The notes under the pieces: model-generated | The model's input: only the letters and a program-made list of their open reading frames with translations | Databases searched by the model: none | What the model was told of the DNA's origin: nothing | Shown: piece by piece, positions 17,040 through 26,210 of the stretch | How the letters are laid out: each line of letters starts with the position of its first letter | How positions within the stretch are numbered: position 1 is the first letter of the stretch | From: Desulfovibrionaceae bacterium | GTDB taxonomy: Bacteria > Desulfobacterota > Desulfovibrionia > Desulfovibrionales > Desulfovibrionaceae | Length of the DNA stretch: 64,000 nt | Assembly (NCBI GenBank): GCA_009773665.1 | Contig: WSYE01000001.1 | Location: 1 to 64,000 of the forward strand | Reading direction: 5' to 3' | Made by a program: the position numbers and the translations under genes

Positions 17040-17726
17040 ATGAACCGGAACTTCCTGCGTCTTGTGATACTCATTTCGGTACTGTGTGCAGTACACGGTA
17101 CTGCATACGCCTTGCCAATTACGATAACTAACTACTCTTTTGAAAACCCAGATCCTGGTGACCCTGGAAGTTGGACCCAAGGAATACCTATTCCTGGGTG
17201 GTCCTCTACAGATGATAACATGACTGGAGTGATCAATGCTGGGCCAACAAGTGGTTTTGGCAACACTGCCTCTGTAGGTGAAAATGCAGCTTGGGTTCAG
17301 GGTGTCAATTCAATTTGGCAGATTCTAACAGCCCCGCTCCTTGCAAATCATGAATACACGTTGTCCGTTGATGTCGGTAATAGAAGTGGGTCATTCTGGA
17401 CACTCAATCCCATAATTGAGCTACGGTCAAACCAGACTGTACTGAAGTCTCAGGGCATTTCTGTTCTGCCAGATGATGGAACATTTGGAACCATCAATTT
17501 AGTCTATCAGTCGGGCAACTTTGTGCCTTTGGGGGAATTTCTGGGAATCGCACTACTCAATACAGGTGACTTTTGGACTCAATCCCATTTTGACAATGTC
17601 AGGCTAGACGCCACTGCTCTAGGAAGTCCCACCGCTGCCACCCCCGAACCCGGAACCATGATGCTTATGGGTATCGGCGTTGCCGTTGCTGCCTTCATGC
17701 GCCGCCGCAAGATGAAGGACGCGTAG
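17040..17726 (+). CDS. PEP-CTERM domain protein, jelly-roll-like
   Basis: The 228-residue precursor has a signal peptide (1-24, ending GTAYA). The body starts with TNYSFENPDPGDPGSW and contains IPGWSSTDDN and LSVDVGNRSG, a pattern seen in secreted beta-sandwich modules. The sorting signal is PEPGTMMLMGIGVAVAAFM plus RRRKMKDA. It would be exported and processed by an exosortase/PEP-CTERM system. GGGAGAAACAGT before the ATG provides a modest ribosome site. The ligand is unknown. Confidence 0.85.
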   Translation: MNRNFLRLVILISVLCAVHGTAYALPITITNYSFENPDPGDPGSWTQGIPIPGWSSTDDNMTGVINAGPTSGFGNTASVGENAAWVQGVNSIWQILTAPLLANHEYTLSVDVGNRSGSFWTLNPIIELRSNQTVLKSQGISVLPDDGTFGTINLVYQSGNFVPLGEFLGIALLNTGDFWTQSHFDNVRLDATALGSPTAATPEPGTMMLMGIGVAVAAFMRRRKMKDA

Positions 17727-17751
17727 AGACCCGACCTACTCCTTGACTTCC

Positions 17752-17787
17752 AAGGCCCTGCTGGCATCGTCGGTGGGGCCTTTTATA
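17752..17787 (+). terminator. Terminator after the PEP-CTERM gene
   Basis: AAGGCCC and GGGCCTT pair around a 17-base loop, followed by TTTTAT, 25 bp after the stop codon. The remainder up to 17941 shows no gene. Confidence 0.7.
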
Positions 17788-17941
17788 TTGTCCCGGCCAG
17801 CCCATGCTCCTGTCTGGGAAGTCTCGATCCATGACTACAGCCTCGAAAACAATCTGGACCAAAACATCCTGGCGTTGTACTCCTCATGGAACGATTCTGC
17901 GGGATAAAGCGTTTTGTCAGTACCTCTGACAGGCTGTTACG

Positions 17942-18928
17942 ATGAAAAAAGTTGTCTGCCTTGTTGTCGTGTGCGTAGCACTTGCGGTAGCGTGGTTTCT
18001 TGCGCGGGAAAAAAGCCCGCGCATGCGCGTGGTCGCAATCGTGCTGTTCACCGCCAACAACGTGGAAACCGTGGACGGTTTCAAGGAAGGCATGGCCGCT
18101 TTGGGGTGGGTGGAGGGAGTCTCCGTGCGTTACGTGTATCCCGAAGCCGCCTCGGATGTCCGGACCCTCGCCGAGAATGTGCGCGTGGTGTTGGCCGCCA
18201 AGCCTGATCTGCTGTTCGCGTCGCCCACTCCCGCTGCCGTTGCCTCCCGGAAGGCTGCCGCCCCGCTTGGGATTCCCGTCATCTTCGCGCCCGTGAACAA
18301 TCCCGTCTCGGCGGGGCTGATGCAGAATCTTGCCCGGCCCGAGGCCAACGTCACTGGAGTCGGTCTGGCCCCGAGCGAAGGACGCAGGCTCCAGTCGCTT
18401 GTCTCCCTGCGCCCCGGCATACGTACCGTGTTCGTCCCCTACAATCCCGCCGACGTCAGCGCCTTGTCATCCCTGGAGCAACTCGTGCAGCCCTCAAAAG
18501 AACTGGGGGTGGCCATCGCGGCGGTCCCCATGCGGGTGCACGACACACCCGAGGACCTGGAGAAGCTTATCCCAAATGATGCCGACGCAGTGTTCCTCCC
18601 CCGCGACGCCATGGCGATGTCGCACTACAAGGCCTTCAACGAGCTGGCCATCCGCCGCCGCATCCCCATGTCCACGCCCCGGCTGGACCAGGTGGAGGAC
18701 GGCGTGCTTGCCGGATACGGCTTCATCGGCAGGGAGATCGGCAGGCAGTCCGCGTCCATGGCGCATCAGGTCCTGATGGGCACGCCCGTGTCTGACGTGC
18801 CCGTGGAGACCGCGAGGGATTTCCTGTTCCTGAACCTGGGCACGGCGCAGGAAATCGGCCTTGACGTGCCGGACTCGATCCTGCGGCAGACGCACTACGT
18901 GCTCAGGCCGGAAGAGCCGCAGCAATGA
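17942..18928 (+). CDS. ABC-type substrate-binding protein paired with a sensor kinase
   Basis: The 328-residue protein has an N-terminal hydrophobic segment (about 4-20) and no lipobox. The body fits the ABC_sub_bind family (PF04392): VDGFKEGMAALGWVEG, PDLLFASPTPAAVASRKAA, IPVIFAPVNNPVSAGL and NVTGVGLAP. No permease or ATPase gene is adjacent. Instead the sensor kinase gene starts within its last codons (4-bp overlap), so it likely acts as a periplasmic ligand sensor feeding that kinase rather than as a transporter component. Confidence 0.85.
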   Translation: MKKVVCLVVVCVALAVAWFLAREKSPRMRVVAIVLFTANNVETVDGFKEGMAALGWVEGVSVRYVYPEAASDVRTLAENVRVVLAAKPDLLFASPTPAAVASRKAAAPLGIPVIFAPVNNPVSAGLMQNLARPEANVTGVGLAPSEGRRLQSLVSLRPGIRTVFVPYNPADVSALSSLEQLVQPSKELGVAIAAVPMRVHDTPEDLEKLIPNDADAVFLPRDAMAMSHYKAFNELAIRRRIPMSTPRLDQVEDGVLAGYGFIGREIGRQSASMAHQVLMGTPVSDVPVETARDFLFLNLGTAQEIGLDVPDSILRQTHYVLRPEEPQQ

Positions 18929-21100
18929 ACCGGCTGGGATCGCTTCTCTTCATCATGCTCCTTGGGGTCGCGGTGACTCCCATGTTGGCTCTGGGCCTGC
19001 TTCTGGGCTGGAAAGGGTACACGAACCAGCTGGAGAACGAGCGCCGGTATGCATCCAGCCTGGCGGCGGACGCAGGGTCGCGCCTTACCCGCGAACTGGG
19101 GCAGGTCGCCCAGGACGCGCTTTCCCTGGGGCGCTTCCGCGACCTCTTCGCCTTGACGCCCGCCGAGATGAGCGACGACATCCTGGAATTCCTGACCTTC
19201 GAGTCGGCCCTCCGGGAAGTGGCCATTCTCGACGCGCAGGGGACCCAGCTCGCCAGAGCCGGGACCTTCAAAGCCCACTCGCTTCATGAGCGCCGCGATA
19301 TGTCCGCGAACAAGTCCTTCCAGGACGCAGTATCCAGCGCCGCGCCCGTGTTGTCCCTGGCGCGGGTGGACCCGGACGTAAACGAGCCCCTCATGGACAT
19401 GTTCGTGCCGTTCGTGGACCCCCGCTCCGGCAAGGTCCGGGGCGTGGCAGCCTGCACGCTGAAGCTGTCCGTGCTGCACGATCTGACGCGGGAACTCTCA
19501 GTACTCCCCCACCAGCAGGTGCTGATCACCTCGGGCGGTCGTGTGGTGGCCGCACCCAACATGGGCACCGTGCTGGCGGGAATCGCCTACGACCCGGCCA
19601 ACGCCTCCGGCATCCAGTCCGGCCCCCAGGGCGGGGAGGTGGTCACGGGCTCCTTTTCCACGGAGATCGGGGGGCAGCATTTCACCGCTGTGGCGGTGCT
19701 CGATGCACAGCACGCCATGAAGCCGTTTTTTCATTCCGTGGGGATTTATTTCCTGGTGTTTTCCGGCGGCCTGTTGCTGGCCGCAGTGACGGCCTATGCA
19801 GCCAGACAGCGTCTGATGGCCCCCCTGGCCATGCTCACCGGCACGGCCCGCGCCATCCGCAACGGCGACCTGTCGGCCAGAGCGCGCGGCGAGGGGCTCT
19901 ACGAGACGCAGCAGTTGGCGGAGAGCTTCAACGACATAACCTCGCGGCTGGTGGGGTCGCTCCAGAAGCTGAGCGACGAAGCGGCCAGCCGCGAAGCCGC
20001 CCAGGCCGCCCTGCGTGAAAGCCAGGAGCGCTTCGATCTGGCTCTGGCGGCGGTGAGCGACGGCCTCTGGGACTGGCAGGTGGCGTCCGGGCACACCTAC
20101 TTCAGCACCCGTTGGTTCGCCATGCTGGGCTACGAACCCGGAGAGCTCCCCTCCCACTACGAGACCTGGCGGTCCCTGCTCCATCCGCAGGACGCGGCCC
20201 GCGCTGTGGATACGGTGCGCAGCCACATGCAAAGCGGAGTCGGGTTCGAAATGGAAGTACGCATGCACTGCAAGGATGGCAGCTGGAAGTGGGTCTTGAG
20301 CCGGGGGCGGGTGGTTGCCTGGGGGCCGGAAGGCGAAGCCCTGCGCGTGGTGGGCACGCACACGGACATCACCGAGCGCAGGCACATGCTGGACATGATG
20401 GTGCAGTCCGAGAAGATGCTCTCGGTCGGGGGGCTTGCGGCTGGGATGGCGCACGAGATCAACAACCCTCTGAGTGGCATCATCCAGAGCGCTCAGGTTG
20501 TTTTGTCGCGCCTCGGGTCCGACTCTCAGGCCAACCGCGAGGCCGCCCTGGTCCGCAGTCCGGGCCGCGCGCATCGTGGCGGATATGCTGGAGTTCAGCC
20601 GCAAGAGCACTTCCGAAGAGACTCTGGTGGACATAAACGCTCTGCTGGACAAAGGCGTGGAGCTTTCCTCCACCGATTACGACCTGAAGAAAAAATACGA
20701 TTTCCGCCACATCGCCATCGAGCGCGAGTACGCCCGTGACCTGCCCCTGGTACGATGTTCCGCGCCGCAGATAGAGCAGGTGCTGGTCAATCTTCTTCGC
20801 AATGCGGCCCAGGCCCTCTCCATGGGCACGTGCGACGGCGCGCCTCCCAGAATTATGCTGCGCACCAGCGTTTGCGACGGCCACATCTGCATAGGGGTTC
20901 AGGACAATGGCCCCGGCATTCCGGAGGAACAGCGCAGCCGGATCTTCGAGCCGTTCTTCACCACCAAGTCAGTGGGCGAAGGGACGGGACTCGGGCTGTC
21001 GGTGTCCTATTTCATTGTTGCCAACAACCATCAGGGGACCTTCGAGCTGGAAACGCCCCCGGAGGGTGGCACGCGCTTCGTGGTGAGGCTTCCGGTCTGA
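18925..21100 (+). pseudogene. Sensor histidine kinase, broken between HisKA and ATPase domains
   Basis: The first frame (18925-20739) encodes a transmembrane helix, a large periplasmic Cache-like domain (about residues 40-270), a second helix near 273-293, HAMP, a PAS domain (about 370-490) and the phospho-acceptor His510 in GMAHEINNPLSG. After SQANREAAL (about 20550) the sense continues in another frame: VRAARIVADMLEFSRKS and the HATPase with [21 protein letters not shown] and [10 protein letters not shown], ending at 21100. Related kinases have some 30 more residues at the junction, so a short stretch appears to be missing in addition to the shift. A split protein would lack kinase activity. 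Confidence 0.82.
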
Positions 21101-21259
21101 CGACGCAGCAGATACCTGGCGGGGCGTGCTGTTCGGATGTCCCATCAGGTGTTGCCGATGCGCGAACGGCTTGCAGGGCGTTGCGGCCCGGATAATGCGT
21201 CGTCTGCTTTCTGTGCCAGGGCATGAGGAGACATCTGTTCCAGGCTATAACTCATCGAA

Positions 21260-21296
21260 AAAGCCCCCTTGGCTCGGCCAGGGGGGCTTTGGTTTT
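21260..21296. terminator. Bidirectional terminator between convergent genes
   Basis: AAAGCCCCC and GGGGGCTTT flank an inner TGGC-TCG-GCCA stem. GGTTTTC follows on the plus strand and TTTTTCGATG on the minus strand, so it can end both the kinase and the PEP-CTERM transcripts. Confidence 0.85.
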
Positions 21297-21318
21297 CAAG
21301 ATGCCGAGGTCGGCTTGT

Positions 21319-22338
21319 TTAGTGCTTTCTCATCCGCCTGCTCATGAAGGCTGCTCCCAATACACCGACACCCATGAGCAGCATGGTGCCGGGTTCGGGG
21401 GTGGCGACGGGGGGCGTGTCAACCATCCCGGCCATGATGAACAGTTGTTCTGCGCCGTTGTTGAGCTCATTCATGTACAGCCGCAGATGCATGGTTTCAT
21501 ACTGGTCGGAAAGAGATGAGGCCAGGAACGAGTTGATCTGGGTCGAGATGAGAGCGTAAGCGGCCTGGTTCGCTCCCAGGTTGTGGTTTATCGTGGTGAC
21601 CACAGGTCCCGGGGAGGGGGGGACGGCGTTGCCTTGAGCATCAAGCGCGATGGCACCACCGGACAACACGTAATCTGTACCGAGAGGAACGTACCCAGTG
21701 GGGAACGGAGTGGTATAGCTTGCGCCATTGCCTCCGGGCAGTCCGCCTGAAGGAGTGTTGGTGAAATCGAAGACAAGGTTCTGATACACATGCTGCGAGT
21801 CTTCAAACCAGATTTGGCCCCATGCCTTGAGGTTTTGGGCAGTACCTTCCTGGTTGTTGTTGAACATGAATATCGGCGAGTTCTGCACTCCGCCGGTGGT
21901 CCCAAGAAAACTCTTGAAGGCAGCGATTGTTGAATCCCAACTGCCGGTCTGATCACCGGCGAACGTGTTTGTGGGCTCATTTCCCGATGTCATCGAAAAG
22001 GTAGGTGAGCTAGGTCCGGAGGCGGCGAAAGCATCATCCATTCCTGCGAAGTTTGTCTTGACCGAGCTACCATTGGCACCCGTCATGACAACAATATGGT
22101 CTTGGATGGCTCCAGGGGTGGACGTGACATAGTACGGGGTGCCAGGACCCACCCCGGTGCCAGGATGTGCCACATCATACTGAAAAGCGAGGATCGGCAG
22201 CGAGTAGCTGTTGAAACTCCCATACAGAAATGAGTTGGTTGAAGAATCGGGCAAGGTGAAGACCGCCGCGAAACTCGGCAGGGCGGTGGCTGCGAAAACC
22301 AACATCGTGGTGCAGACGGCAAGCCTGATGGTGTTCAT
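21319..22338 (-). CDS. PEP-CTERM domain protein
   Basis: The 339-residue precursor has a signal peptide (1-25, ending LPSFA). The Gly/Ser/Thr/Asn-rich body has no recognised domain but contains HIVVMTGANGSSVKTN and AWGQIWFEDSQHVYQN. It ends with PEPGTMLLMGVGVLGAAFM and a basic SRRMRKH tail, the exosortase signal. The start at 22338 has AGGAGAGAAGAT upstream; the frame extends to 22395 without a site. It is the third PEP-CTERM gene within 7 kb. Confidence 0.85.
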   Translation of the reverse strand: MNTIRLAVCTTMLVFAATALPSFAAVFTLPDSSTNSFLYGSFNSYSLPILAFQYDVAHPGTGVGPGTPYYVTSTPGAIQDHIVVMTGANGSSVKTNFAGMDDAFAASGPSSPTFSMTSGNEPTNTFAGDQTGSWDSTIAAFKSFLGTTGGVQNSPIFMFNNNQEGTAQNLKAWGQIWFEDSQHVYQNLVFDFTNTPSGGLPGGNGASYTTPFPTGYVPLGTDYVLSGGAIALDAQGNAVPPSPGPVVTTINHNLGANQAAYALISTQINSFLASSLSDQYETMHLRLYMNELNNGAEQLFIMAGMVDTPPVATPEPGTMLLMGVGVLGAAFMSRRMRKH

Positions 22339-22395
22339 ATCTTCTCTCCTGGCTGGCAGCTGTATGGCAACTGTCCGCAGCAAGAGACGTGCCAC

Positions 22396-22740
22396 GCTTT
22401 CTATGTCAGGAGTGGCATATATGCCTGAAATTGCGCATTTATTTTTTTAGAAAGATCGGGTGGTTGGAACGCGCAGGGAAATTTCCGCCAGCCATAAAAG
22501 CCTGGGGAAGTATGAGGCTTGTAAAGTTAGTATACTCATGTGTCGGTTGATTTTACATTTTTCATGCAGGTCTTGTAGAGTGTTGTTGCCTGGTCATACA
22601 GTGTCAATCTGAAAACAACATTGCACAGCTGTTCTGGACGGCCCCCCCTCTCTACAGTAAGGTCAACAGGCTACCGTGCCTGAAACGGACCGCATCCCTT
22701 AGGCGTCCGGCAGCCCCGTTCCCCAGGAGCAGCGTAACCC
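22396..22740. other. Gene-free intergenic region
   Basis: This lies between the divergent PEP-CTERM gene and the hybrid kinase. Its middle part (22480-22600) is AT-rich and probably holds both promoters. I see no coding frame, RNA gene or strong hairpin. Confidence 0.5.
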
Positions 22741-25700
22741 ATGGCCTGGACAGCTCCGCTTCAGCATATCCGCAGCCGGTACGCACTGGCCGTGCTCGTC
22801 GTGTTGCTCGCTGCTGGCGTGCGGGTGCTGTTTCTCGGCGCGCTCGGCGCGCGTGTGCCGTATGTGACCTTCTTTCCCGCCGTGATGCTCGCCTCCCTGT
22901 ACGGGGGCGTCGGCCCTGGCCTGCTGGCCACCTGCCTTTCCGCCCTATGTGCGCTCCTCATCCAGATGGGGGGGAATTCCTACGCCATGGACTTGCAGGA
23001 CTGGTTGGCCCTGGCTGTTTTCACGGCCAGCGGCGCACTGGTCTGCGGGGTCTCCAGGACGCTGCATCGGGCGCAGACCAAGGCCGGGGAAGCCGTCGTC
23101 CTGGAGGATCTTGTCGGGGAGCGCGAGGACGCCATTTCCGCGTTGCGCCAGAGCCGGGCCATGCTCTCAAGCGTCATCGAGAGCCTTCCGTTCGATTTCT
23201 GGGCGCTCAACCGCGAGGGGCGCTATATTCTCCTGAATACCAACGCCAAGAACATCTGGGGCGACGCCACCGGCAAGCGTCCGGCCGACCTGCCCGCGTC
23301 GGCGCAGACCATCGGGGAATGGGAGCAGAACAACAGCCGCGCCCTGTCCGGGGAGATCGTGCGTCGAGAGATGACCTTCGTGCGCCAGGGCGAGGCGCGC
23401 GCCTTCGACACAATCGTCGCGCCCATTCGGGACGGCGGTCGCATACTTGGGTCGCTGGCCATGAACGTGGACATCACCGAGCGCAAGAAGATTGAGGAGA
23501 CGCTGCGCGAGAGCGAGGAGCGCTGGCGGATGTATGTGGCCACGGCCAACGAAGGCATCTTCGTCATGGACGCGCAGACCCGCATCACCTACGCCAACCA
23601 GCGCTTCGCCGACATGCTCGGCGGCAGCGTGGAGCAGATTGTCGGCACCTTCGTGGAGCAGTACGGCTTTCCCGAGGACATCGAGGCCATCCGCCAGAAG
23701 GTCGAGAACCGCCGCCGGGGGGTGCACGAACGCTACGAACGCCGCCTGCGACGCTTCGACGGCACGGGAATCTGGACGCTCCTTTCGGCGCTTCCCCTGC
23801 ACTCGGAATCGGGTGAGTTCCAGGGCTCGTTCGCCATGTTCATCGACATCACCGAGCGCAAGTGTGTGGAGGAGACACTCAGGCGAAGCGAAGCCGACCT
23901 GGCCAAGGCCCAGGCCATCACGCATCTGGGCAGTTGGTGCTGGAACGTGGAGCAGGGCGGCGTGCGCTGGTCCGACGAGACCTATCGCATCTTCGGGGTG
24001 AACAGGGACAGTTTTTCTCTCACCCTGGAGGCGATCGCGGCTCTTGTGCATCCCGACGACCGCAAGGTTCATCAGGACTGGCTGGCCGGAGTTGTGGCCG
24101 GGGAAAGGCCCGGCCCGTTCGAGTGCCGGATAGTGCGCCCCGGCGGCGAGGTGCGCACCCTGCGGGTTTACGGCGCGGAGATGGACCGCGATTCCCAGTC
24201 AGGCTCGGTCCGGGCGTTCGGGGCGGTGCTGGACATAACGGAGCGCAAGCAGGCCGAGGAGGCCCTTAAACGAAGCGAAGCCTTCCTCCATGAAATCGGA
24301 AGGTTTACCAAGGTCGGCGGCTGGGAACACGACCTCGTCACCGGCCAGGGCCGCTGGACCAGGGAACTCTACACCATCCTGGAATGCGAGGGCGACACTC
24401 CCCCCGGCCCCGGAGAGCACCTGGACTATTACCGCCCTGCTGACAGGGCCGTGCTCGAAAACGCGCTGGAGCGCGCCGTGTCGCACGGCGACCCCTTCGA
24501 CCTGGAGTTGCAGGGCTTCACCCTCAAGCGCCGTCCCATCTGGGTGCGGGTGATCGGGCGCGCTGTCCACGAGAACGGCGTCTGCGTGCGGCTCTATGGT
24601 TCGCTTCAGGACATTTCCGACCGCAAGCAGGCCGAAGAGGAACTGCGCGCCGCCCATGAGGCGGCCCAGGCCGCCAACCGCACCAAGAGCGAATTCCTGG
24701 CCAACATGAGCCACGAGATCCGCACACCCTTGAGTGCCATCCTGGGGCTGACCGAGCTCAGCAGGCGCGTGGCCGATCCGGAGATGACCTCGGCAAACCT
24801 GGAGATGATCGCCGAATCGGCCCGGTCGCTTCTTGGCATCGTAGGCGACGTGCTGGACCTTTCCAGGGTGGAGGCAGGCATGCTCGAACTGGAATGCAGG
24901 CCTTTCAACCTGCGCCAGGTGATGCAAGAGGCCCTGACCCCCTATCGGGTGATGTACCGCGAGAAGAACCTGTCGCTGGAAATGGAATTGCCGGAGGCCG
25001 TGCCCGTACGCCTGCTGGGCGATCCGCTGCGGTTGGGGCAGGTGTTGGGCAATCTGGTGGGCAACGCCGCCAAGTTCACCGAGCAGGGCGGCATCGTCCT
25101 GGGGGTGGATGTGCTTCCCGGCCAGTCCGGCGGCGCGGTGGAGCTGGACTTCCGGGTGGCGGACACCGGCATCGGCATCGCCCCGGAGATGCGCGATATC
25201 ATTTTCGACAGCTTCCGTCAGGCGGATTCGACATTTTCAAAACAGTACCAGGGAGTGGGGCTGGGCCTTGCCATCTGTCGCGAACTTGCGACCCTTATGG
25301 GGGGGCGGGTCTGGGTGGACAGCTCGCCGGGGCAGGGCAGCACCTTCCACTTTACGGCCCGTTTCGAGCTGGCCGGAGAGGCTCTCCCGCTGGAAGAGGC
25401 TCCCGCCGCGATCGACTGCGAGGCGCACCGGCCTCTTTCCGTGCTGGTGGCCGAGGACAACCCCGTGAACCGGCATGTGTTCGAGTCCTTCCTTGCATCG
25501 CTTGGCCATTCCCCCCAGGTGGCCGCCGACGGCCTGGAGGCGCTGGAGCTTTTGCGCGCCAACGCCTTCGATCTGGTGCTCATGGACGTGCAGATGCCCA
25601 GGCTGGACGGCGTGGAGGTGGTGGCCAGGATGCGCTCCGGGGAGTGCGGCGAAGCCGCTGCGCGCCTGCCGGTCCTCGCGCTGACCGCCTACGCCATGGC

Positions 25701-26175
25701 CGGAGACCGGGAGCGGTTTCTTCAGGCGGGCATGGACGGATACCTTTCCAAGCCCGTGACCCTGGACGCCTTGCAGGCGGCTGTTGCGCGCTATTCCTGC
25801 GTGAAGTCCGGAGCCAGGCCTCAGGACTCGACAGCGCCCGCAGGCTCCGTGTCGGTCAACCCGAAGCTTAAGCCCCTGATGCGTGATGCCCTGGCCTTCT
25901 TCCGGGAGAGGCTGGCCCAGGCCCGGGACGGCATGGCCCGCAGCGATATGGAGCAGGCTGCCAAGGCCGCGCATGACATCAAAGGGACCTTCATGGCCAT
26001 GGGTCTGGAGGCGTTGCAGGAACCGTCCGCCGCGTTCGACGCCGCGTGCAGGTCGGGGGACGTGCAGTCGGCAACCCGTCTGGCCGACGATCTGGCGGCG
26101 CTTGCCTCGCGGATCGAAGCGGAGCTGGACGGCGGGGCGCAGGAGCATGCCACGGCCCCCGCCCCGGCTCTTTGA
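22741..26175 (+). CDS. Multi-PAS hybrid sensor histidine kinase with receiver and HPt
   Basis: The 1144-residue protein is membrane-bound through several helices in residues 10-105. It has a coiled region and four successive PAS/PAC units (about 130-640), each ending in a DITERK- or DISDRK-type motif. HisKA has His658 in NMSHEIRTPLS. The HATPase contains LVGNAAKFTEQGG and GVGLGLAICREL, the receiver domain has Asp949 in VLMDVQMPRLDG, and the C-terminal HPt has His1078 in AAHDIKGTF. It thus contains a whole phosphorelay except the final response regulator, which is not adjacent. The input signal cannot be read from the sequence. Confidence 0.93.
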   Translation: MAWTAPLQHIRSRYALAVLVVLLAAGVRVLFLGALGARVPYVTFFPAVMLASLYGGVGPGLLATCLSALCALLIQMGGNSYAMDLQDWLALAVFTASGALVCGVSRTLHRAQTKAGEAVVLEDLVGEREDAISALRQSRAMLSSVIESLPFDFWALNREGRYILLNTNAKNIWGDATGKRPADLPASAQTIGEWEQNNSRALSGEIVRREMTFVRQGEARAFDTIVAPIRDGGRILGSLAMNVDITERKKIEETLRESEERWRMYVATANEGIFVMDAQTRITYANQRFADMLGGSVEQIVGTFVEQYGFPEDIEAIRQKVENRRRGVHERYERRLRRFDGTGIWTLLSALPLHSESGEFQGSFAMFIDITERKCVEETLRRSEADLAKAQAITHLGSWCWNVEQGGVRWSDETYRIFGVNRDSFSLTLEAIAALVHPDDRKVHQDWLAGVVAGERPGPFECRIVRPGGEVRTLRVYGAEMDRDSQSGSVRAFGAVLDITERKQAEEALKRSEAFLHEIGRFTKVGGWEHDLVTGQGRWTRELYTILECEGDTPPGPGEHLDYYRPADRAVLENALERAVSHGDPFDLELQGFTLKRRPIWVRVIGRAVHENGVCVRLYGSLQDISDRKQAEEELRAAHEAAQAANRTKSEFLANMSHEIRTPLSAILGLTELSRRVADPEMTSANLEMIAESARSLLGIVGDVLDLSRVEAGMLELECRPFNLRQVMQEALTPYRVMYREKNLSLEMELPEAVPVRLLGDPLRLGQVLGNLVGNAAKFTEQGGIVLGVDVLPGQSGGAVELDFRVADTGIGIAPEMRDIIFDSFRQADSTFSKQYQGVGLGLAICRELATLMGGRVWVDSSPGQGSTFHFTARFELAGEALPLEEAPAAIDCEAHRPLSVLVAEDNPVNRHVFESFLASLGHSPQVAADGLEALELLRANAFDLVLMDVQMPRLDGVEVVARMRSGECGEAAARLPVLALTAYAMAGDRERFLQAGMDGYLSKPVTLDALQAAVARYSCVKSGARPQDSTAPAGSVSVNPKLKPLMRDALAFFRERLAQARDGMARSDMEQAAKAAHDIKGTFMAMGLEALQEPSAAFDAACRSGDVQSATRLADDLAALASRIEAELDGGAQEHATAPAPAL

Positions 26176-26210
26176 CGCGGCGCGACCGATGCACTAAGAA
26201 CCCTCTCGCC

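Noticed and set aside
20540-20580. Programmed frameshift in the sensor kinase
   Set aside because: There is no slippery sequence, and about 30 conserved residues between the domains are absent, which a frameshift would not supply.
15176-22338. PEP-CTERM/exosortase biosynthesis locus
   Set aside because: Only the sorted proteins are present; there is no exosortase, polysaccharide polymerase or PrsK/PrsR-type gene.
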